64,000 bases of DNA, from positions 248,001 through 312,000 of the forward strand of contig JADJJZ010000001.1 of the NCBI GenBank assembly GCA_016706255.1, given 5' to 3'. Below, piece by piece: positions 63,774 to 64,000 of this stretch. How positions within the stretch are numbered: the stretch's first letter is position 1; every line of letters starts with the position of its first letter. Made by a program: the position numbers and the translations under genes. Below the pieces are notes generated by a model, which saw only the letters and a program-made list of their open reading frames with translations, did not search any database and was not told where the DNA came from. The stretch comes from Bacteroidota bacterium. GTDB taxonomy: Bacteria; Bacteroidota; Bacteroidia; Chitinophagales; BACL12.

Positions 63774-64000
63774 ATGAGTATGCAAAACCGAATTCCGACG
63801 CCCGACTGCGAGCATTGTAAGAGCAGGGGGAAAAGTCTTTTCCATTTTTGTCATATCGATGAAACAGATTTTATCAACCAAAATAAAACCTGCGCACTCT
63901 ATAAGAAAGGACAAACAATTTTTCACGAAAATGCTTATGCCTATGGACTCTATTGTCTGAACGCCGGCAAAGTGAAATTATATAAACAGGCACCGGATGG
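63774..64000 (+). CDS. Crp/Fnr-family transcriptional regulator, 3' end beyond window
   Basis: 75 residues are visible from ATG 63774. The N-terminus has cysteines C12 and C15 (CEHC), C26 (HFC) and C41 (KTCALYKKGQ), then the start of a cyclic-nucleotide-binding fold (KKGQTIFHENAYAYGLYCLNAGKVKLYKQ). The CxxC plus a later Cys near the N-terminus resembles oxygen-sensing FNR proteins, though spacing differs from E. coli FNR and the DNA-binding domain lies outside the window. It follows a universal stress gene and is the natural candidate to bind the TGAy-N4-GTCACC sites in this window. Confidence 0.85.
   Translation, partial: MSMQNRIPTPDCEHCKSRGKSLFHFCHIDETDFINQNKTCALYKKGQTIFHENAYAYGLYCLNAGKVKLYKQAPD

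Overview
The window looks like chromosomal DNA of a Bacteroidota bacterium. The support is: promoters with the phylum's TAnnTTTG -7 box, a short (288 aa) primary sigma factor, a fused CcoNO cytochrome cbb3 oxidase, and at least six secreted proteins, most with a C-terminal 'PNPT...' type A sorting domain of the type IX secretion system (T9SS). Placement below phylum is not possible from this sequence alone. Coding DNA is AT-rich and mostly housekeeping. No prophage, CRISPR array or defence island is visible.

Layout. 1-2213: edge of an unrecognised gene, then about 1.7 kb of non-coding DNA with two tandem-repeat families. 2.2-10.4 kb: CBS-type cysteine synthase, a solute-binding-like protein, prs-rplY-pth, an alpha/beta hydrolase, a fumarylacetoacetase-family protein and a fused 2-oxoacid dehydrogenase E1. 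10.5-16.2 kb: a 195-bp tandem repeat, an acetyltransferase and two paralogous T9SS proteins. 16.3-24.8 kb: trhO, metK, rpoD, rpsO-pnp, accD and a class I aldolase. 24.8-26 kb: non-coding, with tRNA-Gln and several repeats. 26-36.7 kb: thioredoxin-like protein, mnmH and selD (the tRNA 2-selenouridine pathway), secreted proteins, an aminotransferase, a thioesterase and an SDR reductase. 36.7-38.5 kb: repeat-rich, holding a 1.19-kb element with inverted ends and a 10-bp flanking duplication whose interior is a homopolymer smear. 38.5-47.7 kb: murB, T9SS proteins, a GT-C-like membrane protein, and TPR, zinc-ribbon and Nif3-like proteins. 47.7-56.8 kb: a complete cbb3 oxidase locus (ccoI, ccoS, ccoNO, ccoQ, ccoP, ccoG, ccoH and a SafE-like protein). 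56.8-64 kb: a Calx-beta-like secreted protein, an outer-membrane barrel, gyrB, a tiny membrane protein, a DUF4468 protein, a universal stress protein and the start of a Crp/Fnr-type regulator.

Most interesting biology: a 16-bp palindromic motif (nnTGAy-N4-GTCACC) occurs upstream of ccoS-ccoNOQP, ccoI and the universal stress gene. Each copy lies 30-33 bp upstream of a possible -7 box, and an FNR-like regulator gene with an N-terminal CxxC begins at the right edge. I infer a local microaerobic regulon.

Assembly caution: three genes (murB, mnmH and a PKD/T9SS gene) are each broken by one missing base in a short homopolymer. In each case adding one base restores a full-length family member. Together with the smeared element at 37-38 kb, this points to consensus errors rather than real pseudogenes.
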